This document shows, piece after piece, positions 1 through 10,642 of a stretch of DNA of 64,000 bases. How positions within the stretch are numbered: position 1 is the first letter of the stretch; each line of letters begins with the position of its first letter. The stretch is from assembly GCA_018398815.1 (NCBI GenBank), contig CM031601.1, forward strand, positions 35,556,812-35,620,811, read 5' to 3'. The notes below the pieces were generated by a model that worked only from the letters and a program-made list of their open reading frames with translations, was not told the origin of the DNA and did not search any database. The translations under genes and the position numbers were made by a program. This stretch comes from Conus ventricosus (Eukaryota; Mollusca; Gastropoda; Neogastropoda; Conidae).

Positions 1-212
1 CTTTCATTGTTGGAAGGTTTGCTTAGTTGTTTGATAAATGTAGTATTATGTATTTCCCTGTGTGATTCTATCGTGGAATGTTTGTATTGGATTTATCGTA
101 CTCTGTCGATCACAGAGGGTTGGGTTCGTCCCATTGTTGTGAATTTGCACATGCGTCGAGGTTCAAAGGAGCACTGTTATCTCAGAGAAACAGATGCTTT
201 TAGAAGGGGGTT
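1..212 (+). other. 3' untranslated end of Ty3-type element A (copy 1) with polypurine tract
   Basis: Matches 24633-24844, the stretch between the RNase H remnant and the 3' LTR of element A. The purine run AGAAGGGGG at 202-210 lies two bases before the LTR, where the polypurine tract that primes plus-strand DNA is expected. The open frame of 118 codons over this stretch and the LTR start has no recognisable domain and I do not call it a gene. Confidence 0.8.
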
Positions 213-2429
213 TGTCACGAGTTTGTCACGAGGCCTACGACGTTTGACCCATCTAGGGTGGCGGAATCATTCATTTGTTTATTATCGTTGTTGTTGTCGT
301 GTATCTGTCCTTAAAAGTGGTTTTGTAGTGCGTTTGCACCTTAATGTCGTTCAGCTCAGTTAGGTTTACTTTCTCTCTCTCTCTCTCTAATTCCACTGCC
401 TGTGCAATTCATCCTGCAGGTTCACGGGTGGCTGGTACCTTTCTCTCGAACTTGCTGTCTATCGGCCTCTCGCCTGTCTTTTTACCTGTCGCACGTGCTT
501 CATTTCTTTTAGCTTGAGGTATGCTCACACTGTGACGTAGCGTGGCATGTTGGCCGCCATCGTTTAGGCAGGTTTCTCTTCACTCGAGCGGAAGATGTCC
601 CTGAGAGCGCCTGCTCTGTTTTTGGTTCTACACCACTTCGTCGAAGGGACGGTCGGTACTTCATCCCTACAGTCGGCCTGTAGGGGAGGGACATCACATC
701 ACGTCATCTTTTCCGCATCTGCTCTGCTGGTCCTATCGACTGGACAGAGGGCAGAGAGTCGCTTGACCCGCCACTTTGGGTCACCCACGGGTAGCTGGTA
801 AGCATCAGTTTCGTGGTTTATTTGTTGTTGTTTTTTGTTGTTGTTAGCAGGCTAATTCTTCTCTTTTGCGCAATTTCTTTTGGTTTTCAAAATTAAAAAG
901 AAATATTGTTTGAGACCACTTTTTCTGGTTAATTCAATCTTTAACCTGGCCAGTCAAAATTATATTTTAAATTCTTTCTCCTGTTATGCATCTGGTGATG
1001 CGGATAGTCGGTGGGGATGGGAGAGAACCTGGTGATTCAGGGTTGGTACTTGCTTGGTCTCGCTCGCCGCCCCTGTCACATTCGCCGGACTCTTATTCTT
1101 CGGCCACCGTCTGTTTGTGTGTGCAAGGAGAACGAGTTTTATGTTCGCGAGCGTGCGTACGCATGATTAGTCGTTTAGATGTGTGGTTGGAGATTTGTCT
1201 TATTTTTGAAATATTGATATAAAATGTGGGGATAAATTGTGCCATTGAATTATTTTTATTTGCAAATGTGGTGGCAGATGTAAAGCAATTAGTTCAGTTC
1301 CTAAGAAAGGAAAATGTTAAACGTGAGTGAGAGAAGGATGAAGATAATTCATATTTGTTTTATAGCCTGTTAATTTAATGCAGTCTCTTACCTGCTTCGT
1401 GTGAGAAGACTTTAACGAACATTCCTGATTGATTGGTTTACTGTGTTATGCTCAGGTCTGTGTTGAGCTGGTGTTGTTGGTGTATTTAGTAGACCTCCCC
1501 TCGCCCATCATGCGAGTGGCTGTTAGGATTTAACAGCATGGATCAGACTGTACTGACTGCGGGGTTCCAGTGCCCTTCCCTCCTCTCTTCTTTCCTCCCA
1601 GTTACCTTTTCCCTCCTCCCGGGGGCTTCACCCAGAGCTTGGACTGGTTGGTGCCACGCACTGGTTGGGGCCACGCACTGGTTGGTGCCACGCACTGGTT
1701 GGGGCCACGCACTGGTTGGTGCCACGCGCTGGTTGGTGCCGCGCACGGGTTGGGACCGCGCACTGGTTGGGGTCACGCACTGGTGGGGCCACGCACTGGT
1801 TGGGCCCATGCACGGGTTGGTGCCACGCACTGGTTGGGGCCACGCACTGGTTGGTGCCACGCACTGGTTGGGACCGCGCACTGGTTGGTGCCGCGCACGG
1901 GTTAGGAACCGCGCACTGGTTGGGGTCACGCACTGGTTGGGACCACGCACTGGTTGAGGCCACGTACTGGTGGAAAAAACCCGTGGACTTGACTGGCCAG
2001 TCCTGATCCCCGTCCAGGACCTCCAGCAACAACGCCACGTCTCCCCCCCGGGACGCGCTCTCCCCCCGTCTGTTTGTGTGTGTCAAGGTGTCGGCCTTGA
2101 ACGACTCTCTTCAAGAACCGACCCGGTTTGGAGCACCTAGTGCGGACAGGGTGCTCCAGTAGACTTGGGAGAGGCAGGGATGGAGGCTGGAAATGTTTAT
2201 TTATAATTGTGTATAAAGTCATGTGTGTTGGGAAAGCTTGATTGTGATTGTGCATAGTGCGTGTGTTGAAATATTTATTTGCGATTGTGTGTGTTGATGT
2301 GAATAAATGGGGTGTTTGTATCGTAATCTTTCTTGTGTGGGCTCTTGCGAGGCGTGTGAGGTCAGTCACTCCCTTCACTCCATCTAGACTGATCCTGTCA
2401 GGGCAGACCTCCAGGGGTCGGTCGTGACA
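213..2429 (+). mobile_element. 3' LTR of element A, copy 1
   Basis: About 2.2 kb, beginning TGTCACGA and ending TCGTGACA, a perfect 8-bp inverted terminal repeat with the usual TG...CA ends. It is near-identical to the LTRs at 19120-21311 and 24845-27071. An AATAAA at 2302-2307 about 120 bp from the end fits an R/U5 boundary nearby. It carries a 17-bp minisatellite at 1641-1972. The five bases after it (2430-2434, CCTAG) equal the five bases before the 5' LTR at 19115-19119, so they are the target-site duplication. Confidence 0.9.
1641..1972. repeat. 17-bp minisatellite inside LTR (copy 1)
   Basis: About 19 units of roughly CCACGCACTGGTTGGKG, with variants such as CGCGCACGGG. The unit is not a multiple of three and has few stops, so overlapping open frames appear on both strands. 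They are artefacts of the repeat, not genes. The same array is in the other LTR copies. Confidence 0.95.
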
Positions 2430-2434
2430 CCTAG

Positions 2435-2992
2435 AAGCACTGCAATTAAAGCAAGACAACTGAAACTGTTCTGCGATTTGGCTTGTATTAGCTTTTAGAC
2501 TCTATTATGTTTGTGTTTCTGTTCTGACAATTAAGGATAATCATTTACTCTTCAAGTTTAGTTAAGAATGTGTGGAGACCTTAGTGCTTTTAAATGGATT
2601 ATCGAACAAGCTCACACATCTTATATGGCCAACAAACAAACAATATTGGTTTGGGTTTATGAATAATGCGTGTCGGTTAATATAGCCCGTGGCCCAATAT
2701 TTACCGCTTTCTGGTCCATTTTAACCCGAAATGATGTCTAAAGTGGGCTTCCTTTTCTTTAAAAAATTTATGATTTCTTATATAAAACTTTTTGAAATAA
2801 AGATAGCCATTTGATGGCTGTACTATATGAAGCTCTTATGGTAAGCTTTACAAATAATTAACCTTGAGTGAAGTAAAATTAGTGAAGGAGGTAGGGCTGC
2901 ATTTCTTAGGTGTTTTAACTTACCCAATCTTCCCCTACTTTCGTTGTGCTGAATGTCCTAGCCCTACGATATTGATAAAAACTTCACATTTC

Positions 2993-2995
<3 letters not shown>
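2435..2995. other. Flank of element A, no gene seen
   Basis: AT-rich genomic flank following the CCTAG target duplication. I see no conserved coding frame or RNA gene. It is repeated at 27077-27635 in copy 2. Confidence 0.6.
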
Positions 2996-3065
<70 letters not shown>

Positions 3066-3117
3066 GCGTGCGCGCGCACACACACACACGCACACGCACA
3101 TACACACACACACACAC
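2996..3117. repeat. (CA)n microsatellite
   Basis: Long CA run to about 3062, then interrupted CA with GCGC and CGCACAC variants. Equivalent to 27637-27762 in copy 2. Confidence 0.95.
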
Positions 3118-3167
3118 GAATGGAAATTTGACTTTCGTCAAAAACATTTATGATAAAAAATCACTTG

Positions 3168-3560
3168 CGACAATTTTTTTATTCCATGGCAGGCTGCATT
3201 TTTTTCTGTGATATTTTGACGCTCAACCGCGGCGACGTTTTTTCACTTTGCAGAAAAAATCGTCGTTGTGAAATATTAACGCTGCGACCATATTTCACAG
3301 GAAATGTTAACTCTAGCAGTAAGATTTCACGTGAAAATGTGTCGCAAGCGACAGCATTCACCGATTACAATATTTCACAGTGTCCTGTCGCAAAATTTCG
3401 AGCGACAGTATTTTATGGACAGCTACAATATTTTATAGGACATTTTTCGTGAAAAGATGTCGCGCGACAATTTTTTCCAGAAAATATTGTCGCTGCAACA
3501 ACATTTCACGTGAAATGCTATCGCTGCGATACAATTCCACGGCGACAGTATTATATACGA
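3168..3560. repeat. Palindrome-rich degenerate tandem repeat
   Basis: Two short palindromic words alternate over about 390 bp. One is a GTCGC/GCGAC type, for example GTCGCAAGCGAC near 3341 and GTCGCGCGAC near 3459. The other is a TTTCACGTGAAA type, near 3325 and 3505. They are joined by AT-rich spacers such as AATATT. The stretch ends where LINE coding sequence begins. Copy 2 has it at 27805-28205. Confidence 0.7.
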
Positions 3561-3564
3561 CACC

Positions 3565-5130
3565 GGCCCGATGGTATCTCTGGGCAGGTTTTAAATGCTC
3601 CTCACGAACAAATTGTACACATATTTACCATATCTCTACCATTTAAGAAGTAACATATCGACTACGAATGATTATAGAGGCATTTCATTATCTAATGTTG
3701 GTAGTAAAGTATTCAGTGTTATAATCACACGTAGACTTCAAGGATATGGAGACTATAATAGTAATGCAAGGGAATATTAAGCTGGATTTTAACGGGGTTA
3801 CTCACAATATATGACATGTTTATTCTCTTGGCACTAATATAAATGCAGTTTTTGTCTAATCGTAAATTCTATACAGCTTTTATTGACTTTGAAAGGCGTT
3901 TGATTCTATTAAGGGAAATTTGTTATAGTCTATTCTGACAAAAAAAATAGGATTACGGGAAAAATTTTCAAGTATGTCAGAGGTATATGTGGTATGGTTA
4001 AAACAAGAATACGATGTGGTGACACACTTACTGATTCTATACATTTTTGCAAGGTATGTGAAACAGGGAGATATTTGAAGCCTTGTTTTGTTTTATTTGT
4101 TCACAAACAAATTAGCTTGAGAAGTAATGCATGAAGAAAGACTTGGTTCAAGGTTTCCAGTGGGCTTTTTGGAATTGGTTGTTTTAGTACTTGCTGTCGA
4201 AGTAGTACTACTATCATAATCAGATGTTGGTTTGTAAACACAATCAACTAATTTGTGAAACACAACCAACAAGTCATAGCTATAGGTTTATTTGGATAAA
4301 AGTAATATCATCATCTTTACAAAAAGGGGCTACCAAGCAGTGAGTAGAAGACAGCCACTCGACGGTATTGTTCCGCCAGTTGCCTATGTTTATAAACATC
4401 CTGGAAATTTTGGTTCTCAACTTGTTTAAGTTTTGTAGCTGCTTTTAAGGATCTTAGTGCTTGGGCAAAAAAGGCACTGTTACAAATTGTGAAGAAATTA
4501 TTTTTACTGAATAACAACTTACTCTTTGTTAAGGTTTTTGATGTTCAGATACAACCTATTGCACAATATGGTTCAGAGTTACGTGGTTTACATAAGAAAG
4601 CTGTTGTGTATTGTGAAGCTCTTCATTTATTTGTATTAAAAAGAATCTGGGTGTTCATTTCAAAACGCCAAATCACAGTGTATAGCAAGACAAAAAGGTA
4701 TCCGATTCATAGTAACTCTGCAATTAAAGCTGTTCGCTGTTGTTCGAAATTATTGAAAATGAATATACTGTGATCAACTGCCTCGAAAATCTTATGACAC
4801 GTTCTGTGATCAAGACCTAAGCGTTACAAGTAATTGGGTGACAAATGTGCCTTTATGTCTGCGTGAACCTGGTTTTGGATATGCGTGGTATTACCAAGGA
4901 GTAGGTGAAGAATACTAATTTGTTGCGTGTCGTCCACGGCTTACAGATGGCAGATGGCAAGACTGGGAAAGCCATTGCTGTTCTAGTAACAGATATGATA
5001 TACACATAAGTTTTACCTCTGCTCATTTAGTAAATAATTATCTTTTGTTCATTACAGACAGACATCAACGATATTTGCGATTTAATTAAACTTGGTCTTT
5101 CTGAAATCGGAAAACAGGCATCTCTATCAA
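3565..5130 (+). pseudogene. Decayed non-LTR retrotransposon (LINE) reverse transcriptase, copy 1
   Basis: Conceptual pieces of a LINE RT follow in order. A DGISG motif (RT1-like) starts at about 3570, DYRGISLSNVGSK is near 3665, and a TAFIDFE-like catalytic region is near 3875. A KYVRGICGMVK segment is near 3970. Then come the thumb and C-terminal part (FDVQIQPIAQYGSELRGL and RYPIHSNSAIKAV, in the open frame 4489-4773) and a conserved tail up to about 5130. Stops and frameshifts break it throughout and there is no 5' half, so it is a dead, 5'-truncated copy. It abuts the palindromic repeat directly. The clade is uncertain. Confidence 0.8.
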
Positions 5131-5492
5131 ACTGTTACCTAAGCTGAACTATTATCTCTATAGCTGTAGAAACTGTTGACGATGACGATGAAAAGTCCTG
5201 CTTTAAGTGATCTCCGAAGTAGACTGATTCCAAAGAAATGCTAAAGTCATTCATGTTTATTTCTTTTGTTGTTGTTGTTGTTTTTTTTTATTTATGAGAT
5301 CGAATGATGAAAGAATAATTCGCAATTTGGCTCTGTATTTATATAAAGCTTTTCGTTTAAGGGAGAGAGTTATTTCTTAAATTCTTTTAAGCTCTGAAAG
5401 AATCAAATGTACGTGATTAGTACCTATTGTAAGTCATATGTAAATCTATGTAAACGCTCCTTGTTCATATTGAGCTACTGTCTTCGTGTGAA

Positions 5493-5533
5493 TAAATCAT
5501 CTCTCTCTCTCTCTGTGTCTCTGTCTCTGTCTC

Positions 5534-5608
<75 letters not shown>
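5493..5608. repeat. (CT)n microsatellite, copy 1
   Basis: CT run of about 115 bp with TGTCT interruptions. The shorter counterpart in copy 2 is at 30152-30250. Confidence 0.95.
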
Positions 5609-5612
<4 letters not shown>

Positions 5613-5692
5613 ATCTGATTGTCTGATGGCTAAAATTAATCTATACAATCATCTCAATTGTTATCATCGTCTCCGTCTTAAACATATGATCG

Positions 5693-5804
5693 TCACGATC
5701 AAAATCATCGCCATCCTCATCATCAACATCGTCATCATCGTTGTTGTCGTCGTCTTCAACATCATCGTCATCATCATCATCTTCTTCTTCTACTACTACT
5801 ACAT

Positions 5805-5846
<42 letters not shown>

Positions 5847-6245
5847 TCTACTACTACTACTACTTACTACTATCGTTTTCTTCATCATCACTATGATCAT
5901 CATCATCGTCATCATTATCATCATTATCATCATTATCATTTGCGTCGTCTACTTTGTTGTCTTAAACATAATTATCAGTATAACAATTGCCATAATCATT
6001 TTTCTCTTCTTTTGCGCCTTTTCTTTCCTCCTTCTCCTCCCTCCTTCTCTGCCCCCTCCTCCTCTTTCTCTTCCTCCTCCTTCTTCTTCCCTATTGACTT
6101 TTTTCTCCCCCTCCCGCTCCCCTCCTGCTCTTCCTTCCTGCCTTCTTTCCTCTTCCTCCCCCACCTCCCCCTTCTTCTTCTTTCTCGTCCTCCTCCCTTC
6201 TTCTTCTTCTTCTTGTTCCTCCTCCTCCCCCTTCTTCTTCCGATT
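5693..6245. repeat. ATC/ACT trinucleotide and polypyrimidine tract
   Basis: ATC and ACT/CTA trinucleotide repeats run to about 5945. A CT-rich tract (CTTCTTC, CCTCCT) follows at 6005-6240. The long open frame across it (5407-6291) is simple sequence, not a gene. Confidence 0.9.
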
Positions 6246-6295
6246 CAAGATGTCTGACAGGTTTGTTTGGGTGTGTCAGCTCAAAAAATAATTTT

Positions 6296-6300
6296 GATAC
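6296..6300. repeat. Target-site duplication of element B (5' side, copy 1)
   Basis: GATAC directly before the LTR that starts TGTAGT. The same five bases follow the 3' LTR of element B in copy 2 at 37747-37751. Confidence 0.75.
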
Positions 6301-7755
6301 TGTAGTGTTGTAAACGAGTTTTGAAATAAGGGACATTACTCATATGCTTTTATTTTTAGAGCCTCGTGCTGATGATAAACATAAGAAAATCTAACACAGA
6401 GTAACTTTTATTCAAGACTGGCACAGCCTTTTAAACTTGAATAAAGTCAGACAAATACATAGACGAACAATCTAATAGTGGGGGAAAGGCCTCGGAGCTG
6501 GCTATACAAATATATCTGCTTTCAAAAGGGATTGCGATGGTTCCCTTATACAGCTAGTGAAGAGTTTTCATATCTGTAATATATTTTCTCAATTTCATGT
6601 TCCCAGTTTCTCCGTCTTCAACCTCCCCCCCCCCCCCCCCCCCCCCCCCCCCTTCCCTCCTCCTTAAGTCCAAATCTTTGCCAAGTCATAACTATGAAGA
6701 CAGTTCAGTTGTTGGCCTGCGCTTGTTGTTTTTCCCCACTATTAGATTGTTCGTCTATGTATTTGTCTGACTTTATTCAAGTTTAAAAGGCTGTGCCAGT
6801 CTTGAATAAAAGTTACTCTGTGTTACGTTTTCTTATGGGAGCAAACGTTACCCCACTTGTTTACTGTTTATTGTTTACTGTTCCTGCCTCATTTCATTTC
6901 CAATTTTGTTTAAACTTTAGGTTACTTGTATTTGTTTCTGTCCGTCTGTGTGTTTGTCTTTTGATCTCCCTTGCATCTTTGGGTGGATCCTAAAGCGTAG
7001 GCTCAAAGATTGTCCCATACATTTTATACTAGTTTTTCAGCAACTTTTTTCCTCCCCACACTTTCGTTTGGTTTCATTTACTACCCTTCACTGGCTGCTT
7101 TGGGGGTTCTGATGGATTCTTTTTTGCACCCTTGGCGGTCAGAACACCACAGTATTATGGACTGTGGTGTGTCTCTATTTGACGCCAGGAGCACAGACAC
7201 AACCAGCCGTGTCTCCCTGATGAGTTCCGACCCAGCGGACGGAAGGCCTCGGAGCAGGCTATACAAATATATCTGCTTTCAAAAGGGATTGCGATGGTTC
7301 CCTTATGCAGCTAGTGAAGAGTTTTCATATCTGTAATATATTGTTTTAATTCCATGTTCAACCCCGCCCCTCCACCTCCTTAAGCCCAAATCTTTGCCAA
7401 GTCATTACTATGAAGACAGTTCAGTTGGCCTGTGCATGTTTTTTCCCCACTATTAGATTGTTCGTCTATGTATGTGTCTGACTTTATTCAAGTTTAAAAG
7501 GCTGTGCCAGTCTTGAATAAAAGTTACTCTGTGTTAGGTTTTCTTATGGGAGCAAACGTTACCCACTTGTTTACTGTTTATTGTTTACTGTTCCCTGCCT
7601 CATTTCGTTTCCAATGATGATAAACAGTTTTGATGGAGACCGTCAAGAAGACCTGTTGTATAACAGTTATTACCGCATCAACATGACTTAAAAGTTTCTG
7701 TTGTATGAATCCATGCAACAAACATTCTACAACCCCAAGCAGTCACAACATCACA
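6301..7755 (+). mobile_element. 5' LTR of mag-like Ty3 element B (copy 1), with internal insertion
   Basis: Compared with the 213-bp 3' LTR at 37534-37746, this LTR starts TGTAGTGTTGTAAACGAG and ends ACATCACA with TG...CA termini. It is enlarged by a 1.2 kb insertion at 6381-7614. The LTR parts proper are 6301-6380 and 7626-7755. The primer binding site follows after one base. Confidence 0.85.
6381..7614. mobile_element. Composite insertion with inverted ends in the LTR of element B (copy 1)
   Basis: Flanked by an 11-bp direct repeat TGATGATAAAC (6370-6380 and 7615-7625) that is single in the uninterrupted 3' LTR. The first ~100 bp (6384-6484) recur as the reverse complement at about 6735-6838 and again at 7441-7547. 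A second module (about 6487-6730) recurs in direct orientation at 7243-7437. No transposase frame is visible. Related sequence occurs at 44303-45740, so this is a dispersed family. The mechanism is not clear from the sequence. Confidence 0.75.
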
Positions 7756-7756
7756 C

Positions 7757-7774
7757 TGGCGACGAGTGATTTCG
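7757..7774 (+). promoter_or_regulatory. Primer binding site of element B (copy 1)
   Basis: TGGCGACGAG starts one base after the LTR. Its first ten bases are what I expect opposite the CCA end of a tRNA-Ser(GCU). The match beyond that is partial, so the tRNA assignment is an inference. Confidence 0.55.
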
Positions 7775-7860
7775 ATCATCCTACGCAAGTCTTTTGATAA
7801 TTTTCTGATTCATTCGATTCGAAGATTCGTGATCGAAACGAACAATCACACTGACTGCTC

Positions 7861-8750
7861 TTGGTCTCCCGATGTATTCACCTTTCGACTGCCGAGAAGA
7901 AGGTCGAGCAGTTTGTTGGCGCAAAATGGATATCACGATTAGACAATAACGTCTTTGTGGGTTACAGTGTCACCAATGATAGAAGAAAGCTCTGCTGTTG
8001 TCATACGGTGACGATATTGTCGATACGTTCGCTGAAACCGACGTCACACCCAGCAAGGTGAAACTCCGTAGTGCTATCAACACTCATTTCAATTTAGAAT
8101 GAAACACAGAGTTTCAGAAATATATTTTCAGAAACACTTGTCAGAAAACAGACCATATTGATGATTTTTACAATGAATTAAAACAGCTGCCCCAACTTGT
8201 GGTTTTGTTAACAATGACTCAGAAATCAAATCTCAGTTGATTGCTGGATGCAAGTATACAAAAGTAAGGGGAAAAGGACTAAGCTCACCTGCAATGACCT
8301 TGTCTGATTTGTTAACATACGCACGAACAGTAAAACGTTCAACGTTCAGTTGCACATGCAAAACAAATGGAAGAGAGTCCAGTCCATCGTCTGCACTTGA
8401 CAAAGCCAAAGAAACATGCTCAGCATTCAGACAAATCCTCACAGCCACGCAATCAATGCCCAACACAGACTTGCAGGAACCGTGGCAATTCTTGGCCTCA
8501 TGAAGGAGGACAACGCAACTGTCCAGCCTTCAATAAGCAGTGTAGAACTTGCGAGAAGTTCAATCATTTCTCTTCAGTATGCCGTTCTGGTACAAATCAT
8601 CAGACCCATCCATCAAGAAATTCAAATCCATCAGACCAGCGTTCTTCTTTTCGTCCTGCTCACTAATGAAGGAACAAAAGACGAGTCCGTCTCATTGATC
8701 AGCGTGAAGATGGCATCAACACTGTCGAATCAAACGATTCAGAGACACTG
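7861..8750 (+). pseudogene. gag: gag of element B, copy 1 (broken)
   Basis: Fragments in different frames give a mag-type Gag. There is a capsid-like stretch (KWISRLDNNVFVGYSVTND; later SEIKSQLIAGCKYTKV with a downstream SDLLTYART). Then comes a pair of zinc-knuckle-like motifs at about 8470-8605 (NSWPHEGGQRNCPAFNKQCR, then CEKFNHFSSVCRS). Gag would package the element RNA. Frameshifts separate capsid and knuckle regions and one first-knuckle Cys is not preserved. The same breaks occur in copy 2, so most predate the duplication. Confidence 0.75.
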
Positions 8751-8778
8751 ATGAAGATGAATTGATTAATTTGTTTAC

Positions 8779-9070
8779 ATGGCTGCACATTTAGACAACC
8801 TTCTTCATTTGAAGAGTGTTCTTGCTGACTCTGGCGCCACAGTAAACCTACTGTCTAAACATAACGTTGATTTTTTTTCACCTCGGCCAACGCTGAGACC
8901 GTCTCAAATTAAAAATCTCTGCATATGGTTGTCAGCAACCTCTTCCAGTCTTTGGACAATTCAAAGCTGTCATTGAATCCAAAGGTACAGTGACCACTGC
9001 CACTGTCTGCGTTGTTCCTGGTACAGAACGACCGATTTTGAGCTGGAAGACTTCTCTGAAGTCCTAGGAC
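8779..9070 (+). pseudogene. pro: Protease region of element B, copy 1
   Basis: LADSGATVNLLS at about 8828 carries the aspartic protease DSG motif typical of Ty3-type elements. The frame shifts at about 8911 because of one extra A relative to copy 2, where the frame continues. That difference looks like a sequencing or polishing indel. RT sequence follows without a gap. Confidence 0.75.
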
Positions 9071-9768
9071 TGTTGACCACTGTCCATAACATTAATCCAT
9101 CAGGAAAGGAACCAGAAGGGCAGTGTCCTGATCTGTTCACAGGACTTGTTTGTTTAAAATATGGACAAGTGATAAAGAAGTTCAGCCCATAGCTCAGCCT
9201 TACAGGCGCGTACCATTTCATGTATGAAAGGATATTGAAGAACAGTTGAAACAAGACAAGGAACGTGGAGTGATTGAAAGAGCCTCCGGTCCAACACCTT
9301 GGGTGTCACCTGTAGTTGTCGTACCCAAACCCAAATGTCCTGAAAAAGACCGAGTATGTGTCGATATGCGTGCTGCAAATAAAGCCATAATGAAAGAAAG
9401 ACATACAACGCCGACACTTGACGAACTCAAGACCATGCTGTCAGGTACGAAGGTCTTTAGCAAACTTGATCTCAATCAAGGGTACAATCAGCTGGAACTT
9501 GCAGAATCACGGTACATCACAACTTTTGCAACACACAAAGGTCTTTACAGATAACAAACGTTTGTTCTTCGGTGTCAACTCTGCAAGTGAAATCTTTCAG
9601 GAAACAATCCGAGAGACTCTGTCAAATCTGGATGGTGTAATTAACATCAGCGACGATATCCTTTGCTTTGGTGCGACACAAGAAGGGCACCATAAAAACC
9701 TACAAGCACTGTTTGAAAGGCTACGCCAGAAAGGACTCACTCTCAAAGCTGAAAACTGTGCCTACAAC
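9071..9768 (+). pseudogene. pol: Reverse transcriptase of element B, copy 1, split by a SINE
   Basis: The RT palm and fingers are clear. They include a KDIEEQLKQDKERGVIERA segment, WVSPVVVVPKPK, VCVDMRAANKA, KLDLNQGYNQLEL, a FFGVNSASEIFQ region, and NISDDIL as the catalytic box (S-D-D rather than Y-x-D-D, as seen in mag-like elements). A stop after GLYR and frame changes break it. Coding sequence stops at AENCAYN, where a SINE is inserted, and resumes at 10331. Confidence 0.85.
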
Positions 9769-10274
9769 AGCGGAATAGCTCAGTTGGTAGAGCGCCGGAC
9801 TCGTAATCTTGGTGATCCTGGGGTTGCGGGTTCGAACCTCCACTGGGGCGTTTCGGTACCGGGGGATTTTCCCTCGGAGTTAACATTGGTTCTGACTCCA
9901 TTTCCCATACAGTCCTTCGAATGAGACTATAAACCGAGGTTCCGTGTGTGAACGCACGCATAACATCTTGCACACACGTAAAATCCCATCACCAACTTTC
10001 GGAAGAGTAGGCCAGTTTGGCCGTTGGTATGGATGACACGTTACACATAGCATGCACCCTGCGTGAGAAATGGAAAGAATGAAGGAAGTAAGGAAAATGA
10101 GTGATCGATATTGAACGATATTGACTGGATGACACGGGAAATGACTGAATGAAGCGCCAGCTGGCAGCTCTTCAGTCGGCACTACCCAGGTAGGCAGCCC
10201 GTTGTGTAAACGAGTGTTGATTGTAAAGCGCCTAGAGCTTGGTCTCTAGCCGAGAATAGGCGCTATATAGGTAT

Positions 10275-10327
<53 letters not shown>

Positions 10328-10330
10328 TTA
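9769..10330 (+). mobile_element. tRNA-derived SINE, type 1, in element B pol (copy 1)
   Basis: The head resembles a tRNA. An A-box-like TAGCTCAGTTGGTAGAG sits near 9776 and a B-box-like GGTTCGAAC near 9829. A ~400-bp body follows. The tail holds GCGCCTA...TAGGCGC, able to form a hairpin, and ends in (ATT)n at about 10277-10326. It splits RT coding sequence that reads on at once on the other side, so it is an insertion. The same family occurs at 34402 and 41495 and, with another head, at 44940. Confidence 0.85.
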
Positions 10331-10642
10331 AGAACTCCCATTGAGTTCTTACGACATATCTTCGGTTGAAATTGGAATCCGACCAAGTCAGGACAAGCTC
10401 AAAATAATTCTTGAACTGCCTACTCCATCAAACGCATCAGAAGTTAGAAGCCTGCTTGGAATGATGAACTTCTGTGGAGCACATCTCATTCCGAACTCTG
10501 ACACATGATCTGCGGAATCTGACAAAGAAGACAACACCCTGGTCATGGACAGAGAAACATGACGCAGCTCTACACAGCTCAAGACGCACTGAGCAAAGCA
10601 ATAACTCTGAATTACTTCGATCCAAAGAATCATCAGAGATTT
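10331..10642 (+). pseudogene. pol: RT end and RNase H start of element B, copy 1, cut by gap
   Basis: Sequence continues the RT connection (a PSNASEV-like SEVRSLLGMMNFCGAHLIPNS segment, then TKKTTPWSWTEKHDA) and reaches the start of RNase H. It contains one-base indels against copy 2 and ends at the N run. Confidence 0.8.

Larger units (their letters stand above)
1..10642. repeat. Duplicated block, copy 1
   Basis: The first 10.6 kb repeats at 24633-35281 in the same orientation, with an offset that stays between about 24632 and 24655. Order and content agree throughout: end of element A, LINE, simple repeats, element B with its SINE. Most differences are one-base indels. This copy ends at the N gap inside the RNase H region of element B, while copy 2 continues through the rest of B. 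An unpurged second haplotype placed beside its partner, a misjoin, or a recent segmental duplication would all look like this. Confidence 0.95.

Noticed and set aside
1538..2086. Overlapping open frames on both strands over the LTR minisatellite
   Set aside because: Produced by the 17-bp repeat. The same frames appear in every LTR copy and break at each indel.
5407..6291. 294-codon frame with Leu/Ser/Ile runs
   Set aside because: Made of (CT)n, ATC and ACT repeats; the frame differs between the two block copies.
9769..9850. Functional tRNA gene
   Set aside because: A- and B-box-like motifs are present, but the sequence has an extra stretch between them, the same head recurs in several dispersed copies with a fixed body and tail, and it interrupts RT coding sequence. 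It is a SINE head. The same reasoning applies at 34402, 41495, 44940 and 54111.
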